From a virus, in the IMG/VR virus record IMGVR_UViG_3300032249_000574, positions 1-64,000 of that record: 64,000 nt of DNA. One strand, 5' to 3'. A program made the position numbers and the translations under genes. Below are positions 16,595-24,707 of the stretch, in pieces. How positions within the stretch are numbered: the stretch's first letter is position 1; the number at the start of each line of letters is the position of its first letter. The notes under the pieces were generated by a model that did not search any database, was not told the origin of the DNA, and worked only from the letters and a program-made list of their open reading frames with translations.

Positions 16595-17878
16595 ATGGCA
16601 ACAAATTCTGATATCGGATCTCTCGGAGAAGCTCTTAATTCAGCTCTCGGCAATTCGGAGGCACCCTTGGCTTCCGCTACTCCCCTTTCCCAAAACCCGG
16701 TTATCGAACCTGTTGCTACCCCAGCCCCTGCTACAGCTCCAGTTACCGAGACTAACACCGCTGTTACAGCTCCAGCAGAAGCCGTCAAAGAGACTGAGGC
16801 CAAGCCCGTTGAAACAGATTTGGCTAAAACCCCCGAAATCAAAACGCCTTCCAAACTGATTGACTCTTTACTTACTCCCGAATCGGAGAAAACCAAAACT
16901 GTTGCGAAGGCCGAAGGCGAACTTACTGAAGAAGAAAAACTTCCCGGAAAAGCAACTAACTCCGCTAACTCTGCTTTCGCCGCTAAAGCTCGGGCGTTGA
17001 AAGCTGCCGAGCAAGAGTTAGCCTCCCTTAAACAAGAGTTGGAAAAGTCTCGCAACGCTGGTAACGCAGAAGCCTCCTCAGAAGTTCAGAGCATTAAATC
17101 CGAATTGGAAGAAGCTCGCAAGTTAGTTTCGGATTACGAGAGTCAACTTTCTTTGGTAAGGGTGGAATCAACTCGTGAGTACAAACGCACCATCAGCGAA
17201 CCATTGGCTAAGGCCGAGAAGGGTTTGGCCGACTCCATAGCTGGTTACGAAGGTCTCAACGTAAAAGACGTATTGAAAGTGTTGGACATTAAAGATCCAG
17301 CCCAACGCAGGGCTGAATTTAAAGATGTGATGAACGGGGTAGACGCCATGGATGCTTGGGCAGTTAAGACTAAGTTGGATGAGATTGAACAGCTCCGCTC
17401 CAAAAAAGATGATATGCTCAAGACTGCTAATGATACTTTAGCTCAGATTGAGAGACAAGAAACGGCAGCCGAGCAAGAAGCTAGGTTGACTTTCGACAAG
17501 CAAGCCGACGTTGCTTTCGAGAATACTTGGGGTCAGTTCGAAGACTCTTTCCCAATCCTAAAGCGGGGGCAGACCCCAGAATGGGATAACACCATCAAGG
17601 CTCTTCGAGAGCAAGCTGTTTATCTGGATAAACAACCACTCGATCACCAACAACGTGCCACTCTCACGTACCAAGCCGTCTTGTTCCCCCTTGCCGTTCA
17701 GGTTGTCCGCGACCTTACAGAAAAGAGTAATGCGACTATCGCGGATCTTAAAGCTCAGTTGCAGAAGTTCCAAGCAGCTACTCCGGCAGCAGGGGCAGGC
17801 ACGAATAATTCTCAGTCTGCTGGGTTGCCTTCTACTGTTGGCTTCCTAGAAGCTCTCGAAAAATCGATGGGTCGCTAA
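16595..17878 (+). CDS. Scaffold-like head assembly protein
   Basis: 427 aa. It begins with a Pro/Ala/Thr-rich linker (residues ~20-110), then a long Glu/Lys/Ala-rich coiled coil (~110-330) and a short C-terminal helix (GFLEALEKSMGR), the usual form of a scaffolding protein that docks to the capsid by its C-terminus. The position between portal and major capsid protein agrees. It lacks a Shine-Dalgarno but has the A-rich leader AAACAAATATATG. The stop shares a base with the next ATG (TAATG). Confidence 0.8.
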   Translation: MATNSDIGSLGEALNSALGNSEAPLASATPLSQNPVIEPVATPAPATAPVTETNTAVTAPAEAVKETEAKPVETDLAKTPEIKTPSKLIDSLLTPESEKTKTVAKAEGELTEEEKLPGKATNSANSAFAAKARALKAAEQELASLKQELEKSRNAGNAEASSEVQSIKSELEEARKLVSDYESQLSLVRVESTREYKRTISEPLAKAEKGLADSIAGYEGLNVKDVLKVLDIKDPAQRRAEFKDVMNGVDAMDAWAVKTKLDEIEQLRSKKDDMLKTANDTLAQIERQETAAEQEARLTFDKQADVAFENTWGQFEDSFPILKRGQTPEWDNTIKALREQAVYLDKQPLDHQQRATLTYQAVLFPLAVQVVRDLTEKSNATIADLKAQLQKFQAATPAAGAGTNNSQSAGLPSTVGFLEALEKSMGR

Positions 17879-18636
17879 TGCTAGTCGTACTGCCAGTCGG
17901 TCCTCAGGATCGGGAGCAGGCGATTCGTTGGCTTAACTGGGTTGAAGAACTCGGTGGCATTGGTAGTCATCGCTTGATGGTTGCGTGTGCTCGTAGAGTT
18001 CCCAATCCTACCGAGCTTAGCCGTTCTTACGAATTGTACGTACCCCACGACGAAGACGAACGTGGCTGGCCTATGAGCCCTAACCATTTGTTTAAGCGGG
18101 TTGCCCAGCATATTACTTGGAGTCCGAATCCCGAAGCGTATTTCTGGTGCGAACCAGACTGTATCCCTTTGGTGTCGGGATGGCTCGATCTTCTAGATTC
18201 CGAGTATCGCACCTGCGGTCAATATTTCATGGGTGCTCAGGTCAATGTTCAAGGTACTCCGGAGCACATGAGCGGAAACGCTATCTACCCAAAGAATGTC
18301 ATGGAGCGGGCATTTAATTTGATTCATGCCGATCTTGCCGCTTTTGACGTTGTCGGTGCTGAGCAGATTGTTGGCCAAGCCCATTGGACGAAATCGATTC
18401 AGCATGTTTGGCGTAAAGACGAGGGGCGTAACTTCACCTTCCCCGATCAGGCCAGCGTTGATGCTATGGTCAGTAAAGAAGCTTTAGTTTTTCACCAGAA
18501 TAAGGACGGCACCTTGATTGAAAGGCTTCGTGAGAGACGCTCCCCGAAGAAGGCGGAGGTTCCCGAGGTAGTGGGAGCAAAGCCAAAGAAGAGACGGATG
18601 CGTAGGAAACCTGGAAGTGAAAATCCTACCGAATAA
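17878..18636 (+). CDS. Glycosyltransferase-like protein (GT-A type)
   Basis: 252 aa. The early LVVLPVGPQDREQAIRWL strand, the acidic YFWCEPDCIPL segment near residue 95 (a DxD-like metal/sugar-nucleotide site), and MSGNAIYPK downstream fit a compact GT-A glycosyltransferase. The last 30 residues are a Lys/Arg tail. TAATG coupling to the scaffold gene and overlap with the following FkbM methyltransferase place it in a three-gene sugar unit inside the head operon. The acceptor is unknown; a virion protein or host envelope glycan are both possible. Confidence 0.7.
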   Translation: MLVVLPVGPQDREQAIRWLNWVEELGGIGSHRLMVACARRVPNPTELSRSYELYVPHDEDERGWPMSPNHLFKRVAQHITWSPNPEAYFWCEPDCIPLVSGWLDLLDSEYRTCGQYFMGAQVNVQGTPEHMSGNAIYPKNVMERAFNLIHADLAAFDVVGAEQIVGQAHWTKSIQHVWRKDEGRNFTFPDQASVDAMVSKEALVFHQNKDGTLIERLRERRSPKKAEVPEVVGAKPKKRRMRRKPGSENPTE

Positions 18637-19270
18637 CGTCGCTGTACTGGAGAACGACTCACATATTTCCCGCTGGGTCGAAGAGACTGGGAAGTTGGAT
18701 CACGACGAGTACTCTCTGCCGATTATCTTAGAGCATATTGAGGATGGCGATTACGTTGTCGACGCTGGGGCTTTCATTGGTGACCACACCGTTGCTTACG
18801 TTAAGGCTGTGGGTTCTACTGGAAGAGTCTACGCCTTCGAACCCAACATCTCTGCCTACGAGTGTTTGGTTTATAACTGTCCTTCGGCCATAACGGTCAA
18901 AGCTGGGCTTAGCGATAAACCAAGTAGTCAGTTCTTTTCCGTAGCTGATAACGCTGGTTCTAGTCGTATAACTGATTCCGGGGATAGAGTTGTATTCGTT
19001 GTAACTTTGGACTCGTACGACCTACCTCGGCTGGATTTCTTTAAACTGGACGTGGAGGGATTTGAGGTGTCTGCCTTGAAAGGCGCCAAGAAAACTATCA
19101 CTAAGCACCGTCCAGTCATGTGGATTGAGGTCAACGAACACGCCTTACAGCAACGCGGAGAGTCCCCCATCTCGTTAATTACTTATCTACGTTCTGAACT
19201 TGGGTACGGATTGGAATCATTTCCGCCCGAAGAAGGACCCCAATACGATCTTTTATGCAAGCCTCTGTAG
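18617..19270 (+). CDS. FkbM-family methyltransferase in the head operon
   Basis: 217 aa, GTG start with AGGA eight to nine bases upstream. SAM-binding YVVDAGAFIGDHTVAY near residue 48, YAFEPN near 75, and FFKLDVEGFEVSALKG near 140 are the FkbM signatures. It overlaps the glycosyltransferases on both sides, so the three are probably made as a unit to build a methylated sugar. Compared with the 285-890 copy it is longer at the front and only distantly similar. Confidence 0.88.
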   Translation: MKILPNNVAVLENDSHISRWVEETGKLDHDEYSLPIILEHIEDGDYVVDAGAFIGDHTVAYVKAVGSTGRVYAFEPNISAYECLVYNCPSAITVKAGLSDKPSSQFFSVADNAGSSRITDSGDRVVFVVTLDSYDLPRLDFFKLDVEGFEVSALKGAKKTITKHRPVMWIEVNEHALQQRGESPISLITYLRSELGYGLESFPPEEGPQYDLLCKPL

Positions 19271-19950
19271 ACCTATTCATCCGTAGCTACAAGAAAGATT
19301 TCGAGTGGCTCTCGTATTGCCTGAAGTCTTGCGCTAAGTCAGCCAAGGGTTTCCGCCAGATCCATATTGTCGTACCTCATGGTGACCAGCACGAGTTGAA
19401 CCACCTGACTTTGGAGAAAGTACATATCTGTCCTAGGTACGCAGAGGATTATTTGGGCCAGCAAGTAACCAAGCTAAACGCTGATCTCTACTCTGACGCC
19501 GACTTCATATGCCATATCGATTCCGATACTGTCTGGTTGCACGACGTATCCCCGAAGAATTTCATCCACAATGGCAAAGCCATCCTGTACTACGAACCCT
19601 ACGATAGGATTGGAGAATGCCCTTGGCAACCCATTGTCGAGGAGGCAATTGGGTGGAAACCCGAGTTTGAGTTTATGCGTAGGCCACCACATACGTTCCC
19701 TAGGTGGCTGTACAAGGAGATGAGGGATTTTCTTCAGACTACCCATAAAGTGCCTTTTGACACTTTCGTTGCTACTCGACCAGATCGTAGGTTTAGCGAG
19801 TATAACACGTTGGGAGCATACGCTTGGAAGCACCATAGGGATAAGTTCGAATGGAGAGATCCTAAACAGGATAAGGATACTGTCAGGCAGTTTTGGTCTT
19901 GGGGTGGCATCGATGCTAATCGCCAAGAACTGGAAAAACTCCTAGAGTAG
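19255..19950 (+). CDS. Glycosyltransferase (GT-A, DxD)
   Basis: 231 aa. It opens DLFIRSYKKDFEWLSYCL, a typical GT-A first strand and helix, and has FICHIDSDTVWL near residue 85, a clear DxD motif that binds metal and sugar nucleotide. The remainder fits the DUF6492-like group of bacterial glycosyltransferases. It overlaps the methyltransferase by 16 bases. Together with 17878-18636 it suggests at least two sugar transfers. The ribosome site is distant, so coupling is likely. Confidence 0.8.
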   Translation: MQASVDLFIRSYKKDFEWLSYCLKSCAKSAKGFRQIHIVVPHGDQHELNHLTLEKVHICPRYAEDYLGQQVTKLNADLYSDADFICHIDSDTVWLHDVSPKNFIHNGKAILYYEPYDRIGECPWQPIVEEAIGWKPEFEFMRRPPHTFPRWLYKEMRDFLQTTHKVPFDTFVATRPDRRFSEYNTLGAYAWKHHRDKFEWRDPKQDKDTVRQFWSWGGIDANRQELEKLLE

Positions 19951-19988
19951 GTCATTGACCTGCACCCCCATTCAGTTACCTTCAGCCT

Positions 19989-21293
19989 GTGCCAGCATAC
20001 TTTCCTGAGAATAACAACCCGCTTCCATTAGATACGGAAGTTCGGTCGCTACAAAAGATCAATGATTTGCTAAGAGGTGGAATCGGTCTTTCTCTCACCA
20101 ACAGTGGTCTTGGCTCAGATGCTTTTGGACGTCTTCGTGTATCCGAGCCATTTACTCTTTTTGATTCCAGTCATCGGTATCGAGACAATGGGTTGTGGAA
20201 TTCGTCTGTAGCTACAGGTGGTGCTGTATCTTTTAACGCCAATCAAGGATTGATAGATCTTACTGTTACGGCTGCCTCTGGTTCTAAAGTCCTACGGGAA
20301 ACAACTAAGGTTTTTTCTTATCAGCCCGGTAAGTCTTTACTAATTCTTAACACTTTTGTTTTTGCTGAAGCTAAGACAAACCTAAGGCAAAGGGCTGGGT
20401 ATTTCGGTACAGACAATGGTCTATATCTTCAACTTGATGGATCCACCTTAAGCTTCGTTGAGAGGAGTTTATCTACTGGAACTACAACTACTGTTAACCA
20501 AGCCGATTGGAATGGTGATAAGTTAAATGGCTCTGGTCCTTCTGGTCTTACCCTTGATATCTCTAAAGCCCAGATCATGTGGATGGATATCGAATGGCTT
20601 GGTCTTGGCACAGTTCGTCTTGGTTTCGTGATTAATGGCCAGTTTATCACTTGCCACTCTTTCCATCATGCCAATTTAATTACTTCTACTTATATCACTA
20701 CAGCGAGTCTCCCCCTCCGTCTTGAGATTGAGAATACAGGGGCCACATCAGGTTCAAGTACTATGAAACAGGTTTGCTCGAGTGTTATTTCAGAAGGGGG
20801 TTACCAATTAAACGGGGCGCAACAAGCAGCCTTTACCCCAATTTTAGATCCTTATACGCTCGTTACCGCTGGGACATATTATCCGATCGTATCGATAAGA
20901 CTTAAGAGTACGAGACTGGATGCTATAGCTGTTTTGACAGCACTTTCTTTTTTGCCGACCGAGGCTAATGATTACAACTGGCAAGTGAGAGCTGGATGTA
21001 CAACGGCTAACGGATCTTGGGGCAATGTAGATGCTAATAGTGCTGTCGAATATAATCTTACTGGGACTAGTGTAAGCGATGGTAGGATCTTGGCTTCTGG
21101 GTTTGTTAAATCCACAGCTACTGTCGGTCCGAGTATCGACATATTAAAAGAGGCCCTTTTCCGTTTCCAGTTAGAGCGAAATACTTTCACAACCACCCCG
21201 TCTGAACTTTCTTTTGTTGTAGCGACTTCTGGGTCTGGGACGGTAAGCAAAGATGTCTTTGCCTCAATGGATTGGGAAGAGATTTCTCGGTAG
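19989..21293 (+). CDS. Virion structural protein (PLPLD N-terminal module)
   Basis: 434 aa from a GTG without a good ribosome site. The N-terminus (NPLPLDTEVRSLQKINDLL, then SDAFGRLRVSEPFTLFDS) is a pattern I associate with phage virion proteins. The rest is Ser/Thr/Gly-rich beta structure. A shorter version of the N-terminal module recurs in the 105-aa gene at 24384 (APLPMDDVQRAANKANELS). It lies just before the capsid gene and after the sugar genes, so it could be a capsid decoration or fibre and might be their glycosylation target; that link is only positional. Confidence 0.7.
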   Translation: MPAYFPENNNPLPLDTEVRSLQKINDLLRGGIGLSLTNSGLGSDAFGRLRVSEPFTLFDSSHRYRDNGLWNSSVATGGAVSFNANQGLIDLTVTAASGSKVLRETTKVFSYQPGKSLLILNTFVFAEAKTNLRQRAGYFGTDNGLYLQLDGSTLSFVERSLSTGTTTTVNQADWNGDKLNGSGPSGLTLDISKAQIMWMDIEWLGLGTVRLGFVINGQFITCHSFHHANLITSTYITTASLPLRLEIENTGATSGSSTMKQVCSSVISEGGYQLNGAQQAAFTPILDPYTLVTAGTYYPIVSIRLKSTRLDAIAVLTALSFLPTEANDYNWQVRAGCTTANGSWGNVDANSAVEYNLTGTSVSDGRILASGFVKSTATVGPSIDILKEALFRFQLERNTFTTTPSELSFVVATSGSGTVSKDVFASMDWEEISR

Positions 21294-21543
21294 GGTCTTG
21301 ACACCCTACATCAACTAGTTACATCGTATCTCAGTTCTTTGGCAGAGGTGTCGATGCGATGGGGCTAACTCGCCTGCGCCCTACAGGCTACGCTTAAATG
21401 ACACCGACGCGGTATCCGACGGCTAACGGGTACCCAACTAACTTCTAGGGCTTGCCGGCTCTTAAACTAAGAAACGACAAAGAGACACGCTCATCGTGTG
21501 ATGAGAAGTCTTCAGTCATTACTTTAACAAAGGAGATACTAAT
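21294..21543 (+). promoter_or_regulatory. Capsid gene leader with hairpins and possible promoter
   Basis: A 250-base gap before the capsid gene, the largest in the late operon. It begins with TTGACA at 21298 but the matching -10 is weak (TACATC at 16-bp spacing). It contains a GCCTG/CAGGC hairpin and a perfect CTCATC-GTGT-GATGAG stem-loop at 21490-21505. It ends with AAGGAG eight bases from the capsid ATG, one of the best ribosome sites in the window. It is likely a leader that boosts capsid synthesis or stabilises its mRNA. The promoter call is tentative. Confidence 0.5.
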
Positions 21544-22767
21544 ATGCCTTGTACGAATATTGAGAATCTTCTGATTACTGAGTCCGGCCGTATCGGTGCG
21601 GATATCTATCGGAAGACTTTGAACACGTCCCCGTGGACGACTCTGGTTAAGCAAGAAGCTTGGCCGGATGAGATGGGCACAACTGTTAACGTTCTGATCT
21701 ATGAGCGGACCCTGCCGGCTTCCGGCGCTGGGATTACGTTCACGGACGTTGCGTATAACGGTGTCGGCACTCAAGTCATCGGCGCTACCCCTACCGGTTC
21801 TAACACCGGACCCGGAACCTGCGCTGTGGCTGGTAACGACCTCGGCTTCGCCCAGACTCTGCGAACCTATAACCTCCAGCAGGCTGCAATCAACTCGCCT
21901 GATATCTGCTTGAACGACCTTCGCTTCCCCGTGAAGCGGCAGGAACAGCTCCGCAATATCATGTCGGTTCTGTCTGAAAACACGCAGTATGCTTGGGAAA
22001 ACCGTTACCGTGACGAATACGTTCGTCTCGCTAACTACAACGTCAACGCTAACCAGACCGAACTTTTGGCGGCTTCCGGCCAGACCAAAGGTTCGTTCAG
22101 CACGAGCAATCTGCCTACGAGCCGGTTGACCCAGGGCATCCTGCGGTACTTCTACTCTCGGTTGATCCGTGACGGCGCTGGTCAGAATGCATACGGCAAA
22201 GAAAACGGTGCTCCCGTGTTCTTGCTCGTCACCTCCCCCGAGGCTTCTGACGACCTAATCAAGCTCAATGCGGACATCCGTCAGGATCTCCGTTTTGCGA
22301 AACCCAGCGAACTGATCCAGCCTCTCGGCGTCGAACGTAGCTATGCTGGTTTCTACCACTTGGTAGACACCATGACTCCTCGCTACGACTTCGTCGGCGG
22401 AGCTTGGGTTCGTCGCTATCCGTATGCCACAGATGCTAACGCATCGAAGGGCACTCGGTTCATCCCGAATCCCGCGTACTTCACGGCGGAATACGAAGAT
22501 TCCATTATCTTCCATCCCGACGTGTTCACCTCGCTGGTCGCGAAGCCCATCAGCTCCACCGGAGCTATGGCATTCGACCCGCAGAGCTACCGCGGTGACT
22601 TCCGCTGGCGGAATATCCCCAGCCGGGATTGTAACCCTGACGGCACGATCGGATTCTTCCGGGCTATCTTTAGCTCCGGTTCGAAACCCGTTCGTCCTGA
22701 GCTCGGTGTGGTTATTCGCCACAAGCGCTGCGCGGCCGACTTCGGCCTCGTTGGTTGCTACTCGTAA
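21544..22767 (+). CDS. Major capsid protein
   Basis: 407 aa. The gene order (portal, scaffold, this gene), the very strong ribosome site, the dedicated leader, the following terminator and a more GC-rich codon use than its neighbours all point to the most abundant virion protein. The sequence is mixed alpha/beta without signal peptide or membrane segments, consistent with an HK97-like capsid fold. No N-terminal delta-like coiled region is seen, which suits a separate scaffold. Fold assignment needs structure prediction, but the role is well supported by context. Confidence 0.88.
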   Translation: MPCTNIENLLITESGRIGADIYRKTLNTSPWTTLVKQEAWPDEMGTTVNVLIYERTLPASGAGITFTDVAYNGVGTQVIGATPTGSNTGPGTCAVAGNDLGFAQTLRTYNLQQAAINSPDICLNDLRFPVKRQEQLRNIMSVLSENTQYAWENRYRDEYVRLANYNVNANQTELLAASGQTKGSFSTSNLPTSRLTQGILRYFYSRLIRDGAGQNAYGKENGAPVFLLVTSPEASDDLIKLNADIRQDLRFAKPSELIQPLGVERSYAGFYHLVDTMTPRYDFVGGAWVRRYPYATDANASKGTRFIPNPAYFTAEYEDSIIFHPDVFTSLVAKPISSTGAMAFDPQSYRGDFRWRNIPSRDCNPDGTIGFFRAIFSSGSKPVRPELGVVIRHKRCAADFGLVGCYS

Positions 22768-22783
22768 TCTGAGTAATTGAATT

Positions 22784-22825
22784 GAAGGGGGGCGTAGGTT
22801 ACATCCCTGCGCCTCCCTTCTTTTT
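22784..22825 (+). terminator. Rho-independent terminator after the capsid gene
   Basis: An approximately 15-bp GC-rich stem (22784-22798 with 22805-22820, one G-U pair and a small bulge), a six-base loop, and TTTTT. It lies 17 bases after the capsid stop. Because essential tail genes follow on the same strand, it probably works as an attenuator that keeps capsid mRNA in excess. Confidence 0.85.
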
Positions 22826-22831
22826 ATAAAT

Positions 22832-23170
22832 ATGAGTTGTGGATGCAACGAGTGTATGGCGAAACGCGGTCGTGGTCCTACCATGGTCGTAATTGCTATC
22901 GCTCCTAAAAAAGGAGAGAAGAATATGAAGATTGCTACGTTTGCAGTCCCGAAGGGTTTCACTCCGCCCGAAGGCGTCGTCGAGGGAGACACGTTCGAAG
23001 CTATGGCCACGTTTAAACACGGTGGCAAATCTTTGGATTTGGTTTCTATCGAAGGAGCCGAAGCGGAAATGCCCGAGATGGAAAAGGAAGAGACCAGCAA
23101 AGCCCCCGCTGAAGCTGGATTCGCCGAAGCTATCGAAATGGCAGCTGCCCCCGAAGGAAAGATGGCTTAA
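22832..23170 (+). CDS. Small protein after the capsid gene, two possible starts
   Basis: From 22832 the product is 112 aa and begins MSCGCNECMAKRG, a CxCxxC zinc-ribbon-like start, but that ATG directly follows the terminator T-run and has no ribosome site. An internal ATG at 22925 has AAAGGAG at good spacing and gives an 80-aa acidic protein (MKIATFAVPKGFTPPEG). Codon use between the two starts looks coding, so both forms may be made. The end is Ala/Glu-rich. The family is not recognised; a capsid accessory protein is possible from position. Confidence 0.6.
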   Translation: MSCGCNECMAKRGRGPTMVVIAIAPKKGEKNMKIATFAVPKGFTPPEGVVEGDTFEAMATFKHGGKSLDLVSIEGAEAEMPEMEKEETSKAPAEAGFAEAIEMAAAPEGKMA

Positions 23171-23485
23171 GTGAAGCGTGAGGTGAAGGGCGAAGGCTGG
23201 AGAGAGTTCGTCTGCGCGATTGTCGAGCAGGGACTTCACGATCTAGACTTCGCCCTCACCGCACCTATTGGCCGTAAGCTTGACCCGAAAAATTCTTTCA
23301 CCGCATTACATTTTGATTTGTTTTTCGATCAAGTTCCCGGTCTTTGTGAAGCTGCCAATATCCGTGTATCGGCAGAAGCTATCGAAAGAAAAGTTCGGGG
23401 AAAGATTGACAAACTACGAACTATCAGGAATAGAAGGAGGGAGAAACTATGTCAGAACCAACTCAAGCAAACATCGAGTTCGTAA
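23171..23485 (+). CDS. Hypothetical basic protein (104 aa)
   Basis: Not recognised. It starts at GTG right after the previous stop and is helical with a very basic C-terminal half (RKVRGKIDKLRTIRNRRREK). It overlaps the next gene by 37 bases. The basic helix could bind DNA inside the head or the RNA of a packaging complex, but nothing specific is seen. Confidence 0.6.
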   Translation: MKREVKGEGWREFVCAIVEQGLHDLDFALTAPIGRKLDPKNSFTALHFDLFFDQVPGLCEAANIRVSAEAIERKVRGKIDKLRTIRNRRREKLCQNQLKQTSSS

Positions 23486-23763
23486 GCCAACTCCGAAGGG
23501 CTTTACTATTCGGGCAAATTACCCGCGATCAGTTGCGCGGTACTTCCGGAGAAAATCTCCAAGGAAGTAGCATGTACCCAGCTTCGGCTGAATTTGTTCG
23601 TAATTTCCAACGTGCTGTTGGTTCCGGTCAGGTTACCAATGCTCAAATCGCAAACCCAAGTTTGATTCAATCCGTTGATACCTACGCTCGTGCCAATAAC
23701 GATTTTGTTTTACAATGTAATAGGGCAGGTGCTGCTGGCCAGCTCGTAACAACCGTAACTTAA
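23449..23763 (+). CDS. Virion protein with three FVxxxxRAxxxGQ repeats (104 aa)
   Basis: The protein is built from three copies of a short motif: EFVSQLRRALLFGQITRDQL, EFVRNFQRAVGSGQVTNAQI and DFVLQCNRAGAAGQLVTTVT. A fourth copy (EWVDQYNRAIAFGQINVDSL) opens the next gene. GGAGG precedes the start. Such modules could be helical docking units that set a protein on a virion surface. The family is not named, but the repeat is clear by eye. Confidence 0.7.
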   Translation: MSEPTQANIEFVSQLRRALLFGQITRDQLRGTSGENLQGSSMYPASAEFVRNFQRAVGSGQVTNAQIANPSLIQSVDTYARANNDFVLQCNRAGAAGQLVTTVT

Positions 23764-23773
23764 GGAGATATAC

Positions 23774-24370
23774 ATGCAAACAAACGCACCTGCTGGTGGA
23801 GAATGGGTTGATCAATATAATCGGGCAATTGCTTTCGGGCAGATCAATGTTGATTCGCTTGCTAATTTGCCTAAACACGCTTCGACCCATGCGACTGGTG
23901 GTTCTGATGTTATTACTCCAGCCTCGATTGGTGCTGTTTCGTTAGTTACAAATAATCCTACTACAGTTCCACAATCAGTTTCTTTGAGAGTCGACGGGGT
24001 AAACCTTTTAGCTGCGGGTAACACAAACACTCTTTTGTACACCGTTCCCGCTGGTTCTACTTTCACAGCAAATTCTGTCAAGGTGATCATCACAAGTAGC
24101 AACCAGAGTGTAGGATTTGGTACAGCTCCAGAATTTGAAATCCAGAACGGTTCTGGTATAAAGACATGTAACGTTTTGGCACTTGCTATCGCCCCTCGAC
24201 TTTTCTCGGTCGGTGACGTGATTCTATCTGGCGGTAGTTTTGGTGGCGGAAGTACTTCCAGAAGAATATCAACCGACACCGTTAATTTTAAAGTAGTCAC
24301 AGCCGCATCTGGTGGCACAGGGGGTACTATGCTGGCTACAGTTTTTGTACAAGGCGAATTGTATTCTTAA
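23774..24370 (+). CDS. Fibre-type virion protein with HASTHATGG motif (198 aa)
   Basis: The N-terminal unit EWVDQYNRAIAFGQINVDSL continues the repeat of the previous gene. Next comes KHASTHATGGSDVITPASIG, a segment widespread in phage tail fibre and appendage proteins. The rest is a Ser/Thr/Gly-rich beta domain. AAGGAGATATACAT before the ATG is an excellent ribosome site. The likely role is a capsid- or tail-attached fibre that carries a surface-exposed domain. Confidence 0.75.
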   Translation: MQTNAPAGGEWVDQYNRAIAFGQINVDSLANLPKHASTHATGGSDVITPASIGAVSLVTNNPTTVPQSVSLRVDGVNLLAAGNTNTLLYTVPAGSTFTANSVKVIITSSNQSVGFGTAPEFEIQNGSGIKTCNVLALAIAPRLFSVGDVILSGGSFGGGSTSRRISTDTVNFKVVTAASGGTGGTMLATVFVQGELYS

Positions 24371-24383
24371 TACGGACTGACTT

Positions 24384-24701
24384 ATGGCACTATATCCCGA
24401 AGGCACAGCACCGCTACCCATGGACGATGTCCAGAGGGCAGCCAATAAAGCGAATGAATTGAGCCGTCAGACTTTGGGTCTAGGTGGATCTACTGTTCTC
24501 TCCGGAACTGGCACGGCTTCTAATGGTCCTTTCGTTACGATTCAACTTTTGAAAGACACGGCTATTAGCGCTATCACAGCTCCTGGGATTACTGGGTCAG
24601 CCTCTTTAGCTACGTCACTTACTGCTGGAACCGTCATCTATGGCGATATTCGTTCTGTGACGATTTCTAGTGGTCTTCTTATCGCCTACAAGGCAGGATA
24701 A
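24384..24701 (+). CDS. Small virion protein with PLPMDD N-terminal module (105 aa)
   Basis: The first 35 residues (EGTAPLPMDDVQRAANKANE) match the pattern at the start of the 434-aa protein at 19989. The remainder is a short beta-rich domain. The shared front end suggests that both attach to the same virion site. It has no strong ribosome site. It may be a shortened paralogue or a decoration protein. Confidence 0.65.
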   Translation: MALYPEGTAPLPMDDVQRAANKANELSRQTLGLGGSTVLSGTGTASNGPFVTIQLLKDTAISAITAPGITGSASLATSLTAGTVIYGDIRSVTISSGLLIAYKAG

Positions 24702-24707
24702 ACTGCC

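Noticed and set aside
22255-23100. 281-aa minus-strand frame under the capsid gene
   Set aside because: It is long only because the capsid gene's codon bias removes stops on the opposite strand. It crosses the capsid terminator, has no ribosome site and no recognisable domain.
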